From: JBFFXF01 sp041569895 | GTDB taxonomy: Bacteria; Planctomycetota; UBA8108; JACQVS01 | Assembly (NCBI GenBank): GCA_041569895.1 | Contig: JBFFXF010000089.1 | Span: 1 to 24,915 of the forward strand | Reading direction: 5' to 3' | Length of the DNA stretch: 24,915 nucleotides | In this document: positions 14,551-22,600 of the stretch, in pieces | How positions within the stretch are numbered: the first letter of the stretch is position 1 | Layout: each line of letters opens with the position of its first letter | Program-made: the position numbers and the translations under genes | Notes under the pieces: model-generated | Told to the model about the DNA's origin: nothing | Seen by the model: only the letters and a program-made list of their open reading frames with translations | Databases searched by the model: none

Positions 14551-14966
14551 TCGCGTCTCCGTACGGGTTACGGGTTCGTCCCCGTTCCCGTTCCCGTTCC
14601 CGTGCCCGTTCCCGTGCCCGAAAGCTCCCGGCGACGAGCCGACGGCCACCGTCGGGGCCGAGACCGACGGAGTCCGAGACCGAGTCCGAGTCCGAGACAG
14701 AGAACCGAGATCCGAGATCCGAGACCGATTCCGATGCCGATCCCGACTCCGATTCCGACTCCGATTCCGATTCCGAGGACGAGGACGAGGACGAGACGCT
14801 GGCGACCGAGACCGCCCTCCAATCTGCGTCATCTGTGAAATCTGCGTAATCTGCGTTCCCGTTCGTCTCGAAAGGAGAACCAGAACTCCGAGTGGCTTCG
14901 AAGATCGGAGATGGCGGCGAGTTCGGGACCGGGTCCGGGTCCGGGGCCGGGACCGGGAAGACAAGC
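14551..14966. other. Gene-free gap between convergent genes
   Basis: This 416-bp stretch lies between the 3' end of the methyltransferase fusion and the 3' end of the peptidase gene. Almost all of it is repeat mosaic (14557-14959). I found no intrinsic terminator with a T-run. An AAAGGAG (14872-14878) resembles a ribosome site, but the frame after it is an antisense shadow of the peptidase gene. Confidence 0.75.
14557..14959. repeat. Hexanucleotide repeat mosaic, copy B
   Basis: In order it holds CCGTTC/CCGTGC units (14577-14620), a linker GTCGGGGCCGAG (14651-14662) and GAGTCC units (14670-14697). GACAGAGAACC (14696-14706) and CCGATT/CCGACT units (14722-14776) follow, then three GAGGAC units (14776-14796). 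Four 9-mers then run AATCTGCGT, CATCTGTGA, AATCTGCGT, AATCTGCGT (14821-14856), followed by TCCCGTTCGTC and a final GGGACC/GGGTCC run (14924-14956). Module order and strand match copies A and C where they overlap. Confidence 0.9.
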
Positions 14967-16652
14967 TCATGGGGCCCGCAGCACCCACTCGTCCGGGTCG
15001 ATCTCCGCCGTGACGCCCGCCGGCACGCTCATGCTCGCGCCGCCCCGGGGGATGTCGAGGCGGCGGGTCTCGTCGCCGATGCGGACGTCGATCGGCATCG
15101 GGAAGGGGAGGCCGCCCGGGGTTTTCCAGCGCAGCGTCAGGGTGGTGTCCTTCCGGGTGGTCTCCAGGCGTGGCAGGGACGCGCGCCGGACGTAGACCTC
15201 GAAGAACCAGTCGAGGTCGCGACCGGCGACCTCCTCGGCGATGCGGACGAAGTCGTCGGTGGTCGCGAAGCGGCACGCCGAGCCGTCGGTGGTGCGCTCG
15301 AGGTCGGGATCCGGGTAGGCCATGCGGCGCAGCGCGAGGAACATCGCCTCGTCGCCGATCAGATACCGCAGCGTGTGGAGGACCCAGGCGCCCTTGAAGT
15401 AGATGTCCCCGGTGTAGACGTCGTTCGAGGAGAGCGACTCGAGCGGCGCCAGCGGGCGGCGGTTGGCGATCCGCCGTCGCAGGCTGGCGAGGTACTCGTG
15501 GTAGCGCTCCGGGCCGTCGGTGCGCTCGACGTAGAGCGGCTGCATGTACGTCCCGAAGCCCTCGTGCAGCCACATGTCGCTCCAGTCGCGGTTGGTGACG
15601 AGGTTGCCCCACCATTCGTGGGAGAGCTCGTGGTGGTGGAGGACGTCGAAGCCCCAGTCGGTGCCGCGGGTCATGGCGCCGCGCCGGAAACCGGCGCCGT
15701 ACGCGATGATCGTCTGGTGCTCCATGCCGAGGTGCGGCGTCTGGGCGACGCCGTACTTGTCCGCGCGGAACGGGTACGGTCCGACCACCGACTCGAAGAA
15801 CGCCAGGTGCTCGAGGATCTCGGCGAACAGCTTCTCGCCGTTCTCGCGGTCCTCCGGCAGCACCCAGAAGATGACCGGGAAGGTCTCGCCCGCGACGCTC
15901 GTGAAGCTTCCCTCGATGGTCTCGTAGGGCGCGATGTTGAGCGCGACGTTGTACGTGTTGATCGGCGTCGACACGCGCCAGAGGTACGTGCGGGTGCCGT
16001 CGTCGTTCGACTCGACCCCGACGAGGCGGCCGTTCGACGCGACGACGAGTGGCTCGGGAACGGTGACACGGATCTGCATCCGTTCCGGCTCGTCCGCCAC
16101 GTGGTCCTTGACCGGCCACCAGAGGTCGGCGCCCTCGTGCTGGCAGGTCGTCGCGATCCAGTGCGAGCCATCCCCGGTCTGCGCCCACGTGAACCCGCCG
16201 CGCCACGGCGGGTTCGGCGCCTCGCGCGGAACGCCGCCGTAGGCGACGCGCACGCGAATCTCGTCGCCGGTCGCCGCGGGACGTGACAGCGCGATCCACA
16301 CCTTGCCGCCGCGACGGTCGAAGGAGAGCGGCGCGCCCGTGCTCGCCTCGTCACCGCTGACCGTCTCCACGGCGCTGATGTCGAGTCGCGGATCGAGGTC
16401 GAGGACGAACGCCTCCAGCGGCGAGAGGACACCCGCCGACACGACCACGGCGCCATCGATGCGGCGCGACGCCGGATCCACCGCGATGTCCATCTCGTAG
16501 GAGATGACGTCGTAGGCGGCCTGTTCGGGGAGCATCTCGCCGCCCGAGTCGTACGGGTCCCACCTCGACGAGCGCAGGACGGAGCACCCGGCGACGCACG
16601 ACGCCAGCGCCGGGGCGAGCACGAGCAGGGCGAACGCGATGGAGCTCCTCAC
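14967..16652 (-). CDS. M1-family zinc metallopeptidase, lipoprotein
   Basis: A 561-aa aminopeptidase-type zinc metallopeptidase of the M1 (gluzincin) family, removing N-terminal residues from peptides outside the cytoplasm. The zinc site is HELSH at 341-345 with the third ligand Glu364 in WLHEGFGTYM, giving the exact HEXXH-X18-E spacing. The exopeptidase motif reads GMEH at 309-312 in place of the usual GxMEN. The N-terminal saddle domain (about 45-240) and the catalytic domain (about 240-475) are present, but the large C-terminal helical domain of classical M1 enzymes is not. A short beta domain ends the protein, as in the smaller bacterial forms. A lipoprotein signal with Cys19 (LASC) or Cys23 (VAGC) is visible. 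GTG 16652 overlaps the HAD stop as GTGA with GGGAGG upstream. GTG 16655 and ATG 16676 are alternatives. It is last in its operon. Confidence 0.93.
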   Translation of the reverse strand: MRSSIAFALLVLAPALASCVAGCSVLRSSRWDPYDSGGEMLPEQAAYDVISYEMDIAVDPASRRIDGAVVVSAGVLSPLEAFVLDLDPRLDISAVETVSGDEASTGAPLSFDRRGGKVWIALSRPAATGDEIRVRVAYGGVPREAPNPPWRGGFTWAQTGDGSHWIATTCQHEGADLWWPVKDHVADEPERMQIRVTVPEPLVVASNGRLVGVESNDDGTRTYLWRVSTPINTYNVALNIAPYETIEGSFTSVAGETFPVIFWVLPEDRENGEKLFAEILEHLAFFESVVGPYPFRADKYGVAQTPHLGMEHQTIIAYGAGFRRGAMTRGTDWGFDVLHHHELSHEWWGNLVTNRDWSDMWLHEGFGTYMQPLYVERTDGPERYHEYLASLRRRIANRRPLAPLESLSSNDVYTGDIYFKGAWVLHTLRYLIGDEAMFLALRRMAYPDPDLERTTDGSACRFATTDDFVRIAEEVAGRDLDWFFEVYVRRASLPRLETTRKDTTLTLRWKTPGGLPFPMPIDVRIGDETRRLDIPRGGASMSVPAGVTAEIDPDEWVLRAP

Positions 16653-17317
16653 CACGTCGCGTCCTCCCAGCGCCATGCCTCGAGACTGTCGAGGACGTGA
16701 TCGGCGGCGGCGAGACGCTTCGCCGGGAAGGAGTTGGTGACCGCCACGCACCGCATGCCGGCCGCGATCGCCGCGTCGACGCCGTTGACGCTGTCCTCGA
16801 ACACGAGGCACTCGCCCGGCTCGAGGTCGTCGAGACCGCGCTCGCGGAATCCCTGCAGCGCGCGCAGGAAGCAGTCGGGATCCGGTTTCGGCCGCTCGAC
16901 GTCGTCCGACGTCACCATCCACGGGAAGTGGTCGATCAGGTGGTGTCGCGAGAGCACGATGTGGATCTCCTCGCGGCGCCCGCCGCTGACGATGGTGATC
17001 GCCGCCCGGCGCCGGGCCTCCTCGATCAGCCGTCGCGCTCCGGGGAAGAGCGGCACGGACTCGAGACCGGCGGTGAAGCGGCGCCCCTTGAGCTCGACCA
17101 GTCGCTCCAGCTCGTCGCGGTCGAGCGAGCGGCCTGCCAGCTCGTACGCGTGCGCGAAACACGCGCGGTCGTGCACGCCCAGGAAGTCCTCGATGCCGAT
17201 GCCCTCCGGCAAACGCAGACCCTCGTCCTCGAGCGTGCGCACGAAGGTGTCGTGGTGGAGGGCCTCGGTGTCGGCGAGGAGGCCGTCGAAATCGAACAGC
17301 ACGGCCCGGATGCTCAC
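16649..17317 (-). CDS. HAD-superfamily phosphatase (subfamily IA, phosphoglucomutase/phosphatase-like)
   Basis: A 222-aa cytoplasmic phosphohydrolase. All four HAD motifs can be seen: FDFDGLLADTE at 8-18 (nucleophile Asp9, acid/base Asp11), TIVSGG at 108-113 (Ser111), KPDP at 144-147 (Lys144) and LVFEDSVNGVDAAIAAG at 171-187 (metal Asp175). The helical cap between motifs I and II is the type-1 cap of the beta-phosphoglucomutase/sugar-phosphatase group. Substrate cannot be predicted, although a small sugar phosphate is likely for the group. The start GTG at 17317 overlaps the stop of the toroid-protein gene by 4 nt (GTGA), and its stop overlaps the peptidase start in the same way. It is the only clearly cytoplasmic product in an operon of exported proteins, so its link to them is unclear. 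Confidence 0.93.
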   Translation of the reverse strand: MSIRAVLFDFDGLLADTEALHHDTFVRTLEDEGLRLPEGIGIEDFLGVHDRACFAHAYELAGRSLDRDELERLVELKGRRFTAGLESVPLFPGARRLIEEARRRAAITIVSGGRREEIHIVLSRHHLIDHFPWMVTSDDVERPKPDPDCFLRALQGFRERGLDDLEPGECLVFEDSVNGVDAAIAAGMRCVAVTNSFPAKRLAAADHVLDSLEAWRWEDATW

Positions 17318-18372
17318 CGCTGGTAGATCGACACGTACTGGTAGGGGAGCTGCAGGATGACGAGCGCCACCGCCGTCCCGTAGGAGGTGCCGACGCCGTC
17401 TCCGTGCCAGGAACCGTCGCCCTTCTGCGTCGCGAGGAGCCGCCGCGAGATCGCCGCGTAGTACTGTCGCCACTCGTCCCCGCCCTGCTGGTACTTCCCC
17501 TGCGACAGGTAGAGGTGCGTGTAGAAGTAGTGGCCCCAGACGCCGCCGCCGCCGGAGTCGACCGCGATGTTCCGGTCGCAGTAGGCGAGGCAGCGCAGCG
17601 CCAGCGGGCTGTCGTACTCGCCGGCGTTGTAGAGCGTCGCCACCGCGGCCGCCGTGATCGCCGGACGCGATCCGAAGTTCGACATCAGACTGTAGCGGAT
17701 GCCGCCGTCGGGATTCGCCGAGCGCTCGATATACTTCACGGCGCGCCGGATGGTCGCCGGGTTGACGTAGATGCCGGCGTTCTTGCACGCGCGCAGCGCC
17801 TGGATCTGCGTCACGGTCACCGAGCCCTCGTCGGCGTCCTGGTCCGGCGTGTAGAGCCAGCCGCCGGCGCGGCTCTGGCTGCGCTCGATCAGCCGCACCG
17901 CGCGCACGAGCACGTCGTGGATCCACTTCTGGCGCCGCAGGTCCTCCTCGTTGCCGTACACCTCGGCCAGGAACATCGTCGCGAAGCCGTGGCCGTGCAT
18001 CGACCGGCCCTCCTCGGCCGGCGTCGCCATCAGGCCGTTCGGACGCGCGACGCGCAGCAGGAAGTCGACCGCCTTGCGAATCGCCGGGGCGTTCGGACCG
18101 CGGGTCGCCGTGCTCCCGGTGGTCAGGAGCGCCGTGCCCGCCAGCGCGGTCATCGCGGTCGGATACCTGCCCCAGCCGCCCATGTTGTTCCACGAGCCGT
18201 CGGAGTTCTGCGTGCGCACGAGGTACTCGACGCCGCGGGCGATCGCTGCCTCGATCTCGCGCGTGACGTGCTCCGGTCGCCGCGGAGCCGCCGCGGCCGT
18301 CATGCTCGCCAGCAGGCACGCCACCAGGGCGATGCACGCCGGCGCCGGTCGTGTCGTGGTCGTCGGTCTCAT
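17314..18372 (-). CDS. Secreted squalene-cyclase/prenyltransferase-repeat (alpha/alpha toroid) protein
   Basis: A 352-aa protein with a Sec-type signal (hydrophobic 12-28, ending TAAAA near 29) and then repeats of the terpenoid-cyclase/prenyltransferase toroid fold. Repeat cores are VEYLVRTQNSDGSW (48-61), VDFLLRVARPNGLM (102-115), IERSQSRAGGWLY (162-174), VKYIERSANPDGGIRYS (212-228), the GGGGVWGHYFYTHLYLSQG stretch (275-292) and RLLATQKGDGSWHGDG (311-326). The protein ends LQLPYQYVSIYQR. The acidic DxDD catalytic motif of squalene-hopene cyclases is absent and the protein is half their length. It is therefore probably not a cyclase; a binding role is more likely. Such proteins are common in Planctomycetes and their function is unknown. 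ATG 18372 follows AGGGAGA with about 5 nt spacing. It overlaps the HAD gene by 4 nt and lies 76 bp after the lectin-like gene. Confidence 0.88.
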   Translation of the reverse strand: MRPTTTTRPAPACIALVACLLASMTAAAAPRRPEHVTREIEAAIARGVEYLVRTQNSDGSWNNMGGWGRYPTAMTALAGTALLTTGSTATRGPNAPAIRKAVDFLLRVARPNGLMATPAEEGRSMHGHGFATMFLAEVYGNEEDLRRQKWIHDVLVRAVRLIERSQSRAGGWLYTPDQDADEGSVTVTQIQALRACKNAGIYVNPATIRRAVKYIERSANPDGGIRYSLMSNFGSRPAITAAAVATLYNAGEYDSPLALRCLAYCDRNIAVDSGGGGVWGHYFYTHLYLSQGKYQQGGDEWRQYYAAISRRLLATQKGDGSWHGDGVGTSYGTAVALVILQLPYQYVSIYQR

Positions 18373-18448
18373 GCGGCTCTCCCTGCAGACGATCTATATC
18401 GCCGACACGATTCTGAGAGGGCGTCTGGCCGCCGCGAGCGGCGTCCCG

Positions 18449-19639
18449 TCATTCGTCCGGCAGCTGCACCTTGACGTTGAACGCGCCGGTGACGCTCCCA
18501 CTGCGCACGGCCGTCGCGAACATCAGCTTCCCGGCGGCGTTCGCCTTCCCCTTGTACGACTTGCCGACCAGGAACGCCTTGCCGTTCTTGCCGATCCGCG
18601 CCACCAGCGCGCCGAGCCGGAAGCTCTCGAAGTGCTTCGTCGACGTGCGCGTGGTGCCGTCGGGCCCGGCGCTCGCGCTGTAGTTCTGGAGGTAGATCTG
18701 TCCGGAGGCGGCGATCGAGATCTGGTCGCCCTTCTTCAGCGCGATCTTCGTCTGGTACCAGTTGTTCGCCGCGGCGAAGTAGGTCCCGGGGACGGAGAGC
18801 TCCACCTGAGACGGCATGTTCTCCGGGTAGACGATGCTGATGACGTCCTTGCGCTGGATCGCGAGCACGCCGTAGTTGCTCTTGACGTTGAAGGTGCGCT
18901 CGTGGATCTTCCCCTTCGCCGTGAACTTCAGCGTCACGAGTTCGTCGTCCTCGCCGCGGATCGGCACCGCCTCCTCGCCCTCCTCGTCGGCGAAGTCGTC
19001 CTCGATGGTCTCCTCGATGCGGCCGATGAGCGTCTGCGCGCGCGACTTGACCTCCTCGTCGTCGGACTCGAGCGCCGCCTTGAGCGCCTTGAGCGCCGGC
19101 TCGCCGATCTCGGCGAGCGCGGCCATCGCCTCCTCGCGGATCTCGAACTCCTCGTCGCCGAGCTTGCGGATCTCGACCGCGATGCGGTCCTGGAGCTCAG
19201 GGTCCTCCTCGCGCGCGAAGCGGATGCGCACGACGTCCTCGAGCGGCACCACGAGCTGCCCGTAGGCGGTGTCGATCGTGATGCGCTCGACCTGGGGGAA
19301 CCCGGTGATGCGCGTGCCGTCGCGGAGGCGGAAGACCGGCGGGTCCGGCTCCTTCTCCTCCTCGGCGGGCTGCTCGGCCGCCTCGTCTGCGGCGGTGTCG
19401 TCCGGCTTTCCCTCCGAGGAGTCGGCGGGCTTCTTCGCGGCGTCGTCCCTCTTCGCCTCGCTGTCCTTCTTCGCGGCCTCGGCCTTCTTCGCGTCGTCCG
19501 CCTTCTTCTCGGTCTTCTCGGCGTCTTGCGGCGCGACGGCGTGCGCCACGGGCGACGCCACCGACAGGACGCCGCCGAGCGTCAGGACGGCGGCGAGCGC
19601 GAGTGTCACGTCAACGGCCGATCGCATGGAAAAGCTCAT
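18449..19639 (-). CDS. Secreted HEAT-repeat protein with C-terminal lectin-like (PA-IL/LecA-type) domain
   Basis: A 396-aa exported protein. A signal peptide (about 1-35, ending AHA) is followed by a Lys/Ala/Glu/Asp-rich, disordered or helical stretch (38-100). Two similar small beta units follow: FRLRDGTRITGF...TAYGQLVVPLEDVVRIRF (103-141) and LVTLKF...SNYGVLAIQRKDVISIVY (234-271). Between them lies a HEAT-like helical pair (160-210: LGDEEFEIREEAMAALAEIG, then ALKAALESDDEEVKSRA). Residues 280-394 resemble the beta-sandwich of LecA-like galactose lectins: ANNWYQTKIALKKGDQISIA, RLGALVARIGKNGKAFLVG, KLMFATAV...GAFNVKVQL. Sugar or calcium binding is inferred, not shown. ATG 19639 begins 3 bp after the PQQ-gene stop (next ATG at 19627), so the two are co-transcribed. 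The order of domains is typical of planctomycete secreted proteins of unknown role. Confidence 0.8.
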   Translation of the reverse strand: MSFSMRSAVDVTLALAAVLTLGGVLSVASPVAHAVAPQDAEKTEKKADDAKKAEAAKKDSEAKRDDAAKKPADSSEGKPDDTAADEAAEQPAEEEKEPDPPVFRLRDGTRITGFPQVERITIDTAYGQLVVPLEDVVRIRFAREEDPELQDRIAVEIRKLGDEEFEIREEAMAALAEIGEPALKALKAALESDDEEVKSRAQTLIGRIEETIEDDFADEEGEEAVPIRGEDDELVTLKFTAKGKIHERTFNVKSNYGVLAIQRKDVISIVYPENMPSQVELSVPGTYFAAANNWYQTKIALKKGDQISIAASGQIYLQNYSASAGPDGTTRTSTKHFESFRLGALVARIGKNGKAFLVGKSYKGKANAAGKLMFATAVRSGSVTGAFNVKVQLPDE

Positions 19640-19642
19640 GAT

Positions 19643-22600
19643 TCAGCGTCCCCTGGCTGGCTCCGCGACTCGAGCGGTCTCCCTTCTCGGATCCTCTATC
19701 CTACCACCGATGCCGTCCGGCGCGGGCCGATCGTTTTTCGCCGTCGTGTCGTCTCGCGAGACGCGGTAGAGCCCGAAGCCCTCCGCGTTGCCGAGCGCCA
19801 GCGCGAGCTCGCCGTCGCGGAGCCGCGTCAGCGCGATTCTCGGCGGCAACCCGGTGCCCTTGCCGGCGATCGGCGCCTGGAACAGCACGGCGATGGCGCC
19901 GGTCTGCGGATCGAAGGAGCTCACCCGCGAGTACCAGCGTCCGTCCTCGGCCGCCTCGTTGTACGCGATCACCCAGCGGTCACCGACGACCCATCGCCGG
20001 CCGGTGAAGGTGATCCCGTGCGAGCCGACGGCCACTTCACGCAGCTTGCGCCCGCTCTCGGTCATCTGGAGGAGCACCAGGCTGCGTCCCGTCTGCATGA
20101 ACGTCGAGTAGCTCCGGGAGCTCGGCAGCGACGCGTCGGTCGCCAGGGCGATCCAGAGAGCTCGCTCCGCGGGCGTTTCGCCACCGGCGGGGAGCTCGAC
20201 GGCCTCGTAGACGCGGACCGCGGCGGTGTCGCGCGGAATCGCCGTCGACCACCGCAGGCGACCGGAGAGCAGGGCGCGGCACTCGAGCCGCCCGGTGGGC
20301 GTCGTCAGCCACACCTCGGCGCCGGTGACGCGCACGACGGCGGGGGCGCGTCGCGGCTCGCCGTCGGTCCACAGCAGGCCGCCCCGTCCGTCCGCGGCGT
20401 GCACTTCGACGCCGCGGTAGGTGTCGAGAACCACCGCGCTCCCCGGCACCAGGGCGGCCGCCGAGATCGTCCCCACGGGCGCCTCGAAGGAGTACCGCAC
20501 GTCGTCGGGGCCGCGTGGCTCCCGCAGATCGTAGACGACGATGCCGGCGGGCTTCGCCGTCGTGACGACGAGGTCCGCGCCGATGAGCCGCGGCCTGCCC
20601 AGCGGCGTGCGTCCGCTGCTCGAGCGCCGTGACCGCAGCTTGCCGCTGTCGAGGTCGATGGCGAGGAGCTCTCCGGTGGTGTCGAGCACGAGCACGTGCG
20701 GCTCGCCCGGCGGCAGCACGAACTCCGGAAACAGATTCCCCGAGACGTGGGAGAGCGTGCTCCTCCCCCAGCCGAAGACGCCGCGGTAGGAGTAGAGCGA
20801 CTCGATGGCGTGGCGGTAGCTCTGGTGCCAGGCGAGCCGGGGCAGCTCGACTCGCCGCGCGCCGGCGTCGTCGCCGATCGGTTCGTCGTCGCCGGGCTGG
20901 TTGCCGCCGGGCTGGTTGCCGCCGGGCTGGTTGCCGCCATCGCCATCCGCGTCCTCGCTCTCGCGCTCATCGACCGCGCTCTCGCCGGCGGCGCCCTCCG
21001 TCACGGCCTGCGCGGGCAGCTCCAGGCGGTAGACCCCCGCCGCCGTCAGGAGGAACGCCACGTCCTCACGCGAGTAGATCCGGCCGGGCTCCTCGATATG
21101 CGACTGCAGGCTCGCCTTGCGCTCCTCGATGTCGGGGAAATCTGGCAGCTCGACGTCGCCGATCTCGACACCGGTCGGGTCGAAGACGTGCAGCTTTCCG
21201 GACCGCAGCGAGAGCACCGTCCGCAGCGGTGCCGAGCGCCGTGTGGTCTCGACCAGGAAGCCCCGATCGACTCCGTGCCAGAACGCCTGCCTCCACTCGA
21301 CGTCCGCATCGAGCAGCGCGCGCATCGATGGCGGCAGCGTGTCGGGGCGCGAGAGCGCCTCCTCGAACGCCGATCGCAGCCGGCGCAGCCGCTCGACGCC
21401 GTCGAATCCGGGGAAGCTCCCGATCAGGCGCTCGAACAGCGCCAGCGTCGCGGCGGCACCGCCACGGTCGGCGGCCTCGCGCGCGAGCAGCGCGAGCGCC
21501 TCGGCGGCCGCGGGAAGGTACGGCGTGCGCTCGACGATGCGCTCGAGCTCGCGAATCGCGCGCGTCGCGGCGCCGGCCCGGAGGAGCTCGGCGGCTTCGC
21601 GGACCCGCTCCCGGGCCTGCGCCTCCTCGGCGTCGGGAGGCTCGATCCGCCCACCGGCGACGAGCGCATGGATCGCGTCGACCGCCCAGCGCTCCGGACG
21701 CGACCGCACGCCATCGGGCGTCAGCACCGGCCCGTCGTGCGCGCCCCTGCGGATCACGTCGTGATAGATCGCCGCCGCCGCGGCGGGGTCGCCGCGCTCG
21801 AGGATGCGCGCCCGCTCGAGCTCGAGGGACGTCTTCACGGATTGATCGATGTCCAGGCCGGGCCGCTCGAGGAGTCGCGCGATCGCTCGCGGATCGTCGA
21901 GCCGCTGCGCCGCCTCCCGCGCCGTCTCGACCAGCAGCGACGTCGCGGTCGCGATCGACCTGTCGCTCTTCGCGGCGTCGAGGAGGGACTCGAGCAGATC
22001 GAGCGCCTCCGCGTAGCGTCCCTCGGCCCGGAGCAGGCGCGCGCGGTCGAAGCTCGCCGAGCCGACGCGACTCTCGACGTGCTCCCACGCCTTCTCCTGC
22101 GGCTGGATGAGCGCGACGCCCCACGCGCCCGCCGCGATGAGGCGCGTTCCATCGATGGCGTCTTCCGATGAACCGTCGAGGTCCGCCGGCAGGAGGCCGA
22201 GGTTCGCCGGCTTGAGGCCGTCGATGCGCGGATCCGTGAAGCCCATGCGCGCCAGCGTCCGGCCCGTGCGGCGGTCGAGCATGGCGATCTCGTTCTCGAG
22301 CGGCACGTAGATTCGCGCGCGCGTGACGAACCCCGTCCCGGCGACGCGCCGGAGCGACTCGGAGCGCCAGCGGACGTCGCCCGTGCGCGCGTCGATCGCC
22401 TCGACGACATCGCCCGCGACGAACGCGAGCTCGTCGTCGGCGCCGAGGAAGGCGAAGCGATCGCCCCCGAAGCTCCGGTCCCAGATCGTTCGACCGGTGC
22501 CGAGATCGATGGCGATCAGGTACGACGAGTCGTACGGCGCGACGATCACCCGCCCGCCCGCGATCACCGGGTGCGACGGCGCCCACACGAGCTGACTGTC

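Noticed and set aside
14551..14966. Intrinsic terminator between the convergent genes
   Set aside because: No GC stem followed by a T-run could be found on either strand. Termination there, if any, must work differently.
14478..15013. Plus-strand frames through mosaic B rich in Arg/Pro and ICVIC strings
   Set aside because: They are open only because period-6 and period-9 repeats avoid stops. They lack credible starts and resemble no protein.
14892..16286. Plus-strand reading frame of 464 codons preceded by AAAGGAG
   Set aside because: It is antisense to the M1-family peptidase, whose zinc motif and family match are clear. The spacing to the GTG is also too long.
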